15,048 bases of DNA, taken from assembly GCA_903891395.1 (NCBI GenBank), contig CAITEM010000058.1, forward strand, positions 1-15,048, read 5' to 3'. Below the pieces are notes generated by a model. That model was not told the DNA's origin and ran no database searches. It saw only the letters and a program-made list of their open reading frames with translations. Origin of the DNA: an uncultured Hyphomicrobiales bacterium (GTDB lineage Bacteria > Pseudomonadota > Alphaproteobacteria > Rhizobiales > Xanthobacteraceae). Positions 13,738-15,048 of the stretch are shown in pieces. Position 1 is the stretch's first letter; each line of letters starts with the position of its first letter. The position numbers and the translations under genes are program-made.

Positions 13738-14937
13738 TCAGGCGACGCTTCGCAGCATCAATTTCGGATCATAGCCCTTGGCGGGCGCCCCTGACAGGGC
13801 GCGCACCAGGTCGGACATCGACTCTAAATTGTGTATCGACCGCAGTTCGTCAACATACGGCAACATGGTGCGGACGCCCTTGGCGCGGGCTTCGAAGCCC
13901 TCAAATCGCAACAGTGGGTTCAACCATATCAGACGCCGGCACGATCGGTGAAGCCTGTCCATCTCGAAACCCAGCCTGTCGTCGGCGTCGCGCTCCAGGC
14001 CGTCGGTGATCAAAAGCACCACGGCGCCCTGCCCCAGCACGCGCCGGCCCCAGTGCTTGTTGAAGTCCTGTAGCGACGTCGCGATCCGCGTTCCGCCCGA
14101 CCAGTCCGCGACATTGCCGCTGCAGGCCGCCAGCGCCTCGTCCGGATCCCGCGCCCGGATGGCGCGGGTCACGTTGGTCAGCCGCGTGCCAAACAGGAAA
14201 GTCGTCACCCGTTTGCGATGGTCGGTTATGGCATGGAGAAAGTGCAGAAACAGTCGGGTGTACTGGCTCATCGAACCGGAAATATCGAGCAACGCCACGA
14301 TCGGCGGCTCTTTCTGACGCGGTCCGAGGTATTTCAAATCGATCAACGCCCCACCCGCCTTCATGCTGGATCGAAGGGTACGTCGGATGTCGATGATATG
14401 ACCGCGGCGGCTCGGCGCCAGCCGGCGCGTGCGCACCAGATCGAGCGGCAGCGCCAGCCGCGCAATCGCGTCTTTGGCGGCGGCGATTTCGGCAACTGTC
14501 ATCTGCGCAAAATCTTTTCGCTGCAAAATTTCGCGGTCGGACACCGTGAGGCTGGCGTCGACTTCGATCTCGGACTTGTCCTGATCACGCTCGGCGCCGG
14601 AGAACAGCGCTTCCTGTATCCGCTGTGCGCCGGGCAGCGGCGCTTTCTGCTCGGCAGGTTTCGCTTCCGGCAACATCGATGCAATCAGCTTGTCGAGATA
14701 ACCGCGCTTGCTGAAGAAAATGCGGAACGCCTGATCGAACAGCAAACTATGTTCATGCCGCTTCACAAGAACCGCGTGCAGCGTCCAGTAGAAGTCGTCG
14801 CGGTCACCGACGCGCGCGACGCGCACGGCCTCCAGCGCATCGAGCACGCTGCCGGAACCCACCGGAACGCCGGCAGCGCGCAGCGCGCGCGCGAAGTAGA
14901 GAATGTTGTCGGCGAGTTGGCCTTGGGGTTCAGCCAT
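13738..14937 (-). CDS. coxE: CoxE-like VWA domain protein
   Basis: A 399-residue protein of the CoxE/VWA family that acts with the CoxD AAA+ ATPase in maturing the active site of carbon monoxide dehydrogenase and related Mo-hydroxylases. The N-terminal half is helical (an ILYFARALRAAGVPVGSG-type opening, then a charged linker at about 90-130). The von Willebrand A domain occupies about 208-375, with an intact metal-ion-dependent adhesion site: DISGSMS at 218-224, the threonine of GGTRIATSL (283) and the aspartate of LLITDG (312). The ATG at 14937 is preferred to the GTG at 14946 because GGAG at 14946-14949 is eight bases before it. The gene follows the coxD-like ATPase and precedes the XdhC-family genes, the order expected of a cox accessory operon. 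Confidence 0.92.
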   Translation of the reverse strand: MAEPQGQLADNILYFARALRAAGVPVGSGSVLDALEAVRVARVGDRDDFYWTLHAVLVKRHEHSLLFDQAFRIFFSKRGYLDKLIASMLPEAKPAEQKAPLPGAQRIQEALFSGAERDQDKSEIEVDASLTVSDREILQRKDFAQMTVAEIAAAKDAIARLALPLDLVRTRRLAPSRRGHIIDIRRTLRSSMKAGGALIDLKYLGPRQKEPPIVALLDISGSMSQYTRLFLHFLHAITDHRKRVTTFLFGTRLTNVTRAIRARDPDEALAACSGNVADWSGGTRIATSLQDFNKHWGRRVLGQGAVVLLITDGLERDADDRLGFEMDRLHRSCRRLIWLNPLLRFEGFEARAKGVRTMLPYVDELRSIHNLESMSDLVRALSGAPAKGYDPKLMLRSVA

Positions 14938-14942
14938 GGATG

Positions 14943-15048
14943 TCACTCCGCCGCTCTCAACTCCGACTTCACCTCATCGAGCAGCGCCCTGACTTTGCTG
15001 TTGTCGAGCCGGGCGATGTCGTCCTGATATTTCAGCAAAACGCCGAGC
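14943..15048 (-). CDS. coxD: CoxD-like MoxR-type AAA+ ATPase, C-terminal end (partial)
   Basis: The last 34 residues of a gene entering the window from the right edge; the complete frame starts at base 15047. The visible protein (LGVLLKYQDDIARLDNSKVR, then ALLDEVKSELRAAE) is helical and charged, and no ATPase motif is visible in the part shown. Assignment rests on position: a MoxR-type ATPase normally precedes coxE, five bases separate its stop from the CoxE ATG, and this tail is consistent with the end of such a protein. CoxD uses ATP to assemble or sulfurate the Mo-Cu site. The start, catalytic motifs and any upstream enzyme subunits lie outside the window. Confidence 0.65.
   Translation of the reverse strand, partial: LGVLLKYQDDIARLDNSKVRALLDEVKSELRAAE
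14946..14949 (-). promoter_or_regulatory. Ribosome binding site deciding the coxE start
   Basis: On the minus strand GGAG lies inside the last codons of the upstream ATPase gene, with eight bases before ATG 14937. Because it directly abuts the in-frame GTG at 14946, it cannot serve that codon, so it favours the ATG. Confidence 0.6.

Noticed and set aside
1..15048. tRNA, rRNA, CRISPR array, insertion sequence or prophage genes
   Set aside because: No clover-leaf segment, regularly spaced direct repeats, transposase or phage proteins were seen on either strand. All sizeable regions are explained by the listed genes.

Overview
The window looks like a chromosomal segment of an alphaproteobacterium of the order Hyphomicrobiales (Rhizobiales), most likely near Bradyrhizobium/Rhodopseudomonas or a related Xanthobacteraceae lineage. 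This rests on the high GC content, a GroEL tail ending in GGMGGMDF, a BcsS-type protein, a cox-type molybdenum-hydroxylase accessory cluster, a DUF4189 protein, and a palindromic intergenic element (6870-6920) of the kind common in rhizobial genomes. The assignment is inference from gene content and was not searched.

Layout. 1-148: end of groEL, then a rho-independent terminator. 377-1192 (+): a DUF72/YecE-like protein. 1211-3761 (-): a three-gene NitT/TauT/SsuABC-type ABC importer in the order binding protein, ATPase, permease, with two 4-bp overlaps. 3909-5147 (-): an MFS transporter, divergent from a cupin-AraC regulator (5248-6024, +), probably a regulator-transporter pair. 6120-6863 (+): an orphan BcsS-like protein, convergent across the palindromic repeat with a four-gene exporter operon. 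6918-10490 (-): TetR regulator, HlyD-type lipoprotein adaptor, ABC ATPase and ABC-2 permease. Every junction overlaps by 4 bp, and a clear promoter with a TetR-type operator lies at 10512-10558. 10619-11020 (-): a secreted cysteine-rich DUF4189 protein. 11081-15048 (-): a Mo-hydroxylase maturation cluster, in order of transcription the coxD-like ATPase tail, a coxE-like VWA protein, two small XdhC/CoxI-family proteins, and a fusion of a molybdopterin-binding domain to a MobA/MocA-like nucleotidyltransferase.

How the parts work together. The cox-type cluster should insert, sulfurate or assemble the Mo-cofactor of a CO-dehydrogenase/xanthine-dehydrogenase-family enzyme. The enzyme subunits are not in the window and may lie beyond 15048. 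The TetR-HlyD-ABC operon looks like a self-regulated exporter related to the E. coli cecR-ybhGFSR layout, but with a single permease. The importer probably brings in a small organic sulfur or nitrogen compound whose identity cannot be read from sequence.

No wholly new system is evident. The least ordinary feature is the pair of XdhC-family genes at 12700-13723. One carries the cysteine-motif domain alone. The other carries the Rossmann domain behind an N-terminal segment that has no cysteine motif. Both are directly coupled to a two-domain cofactor protein.
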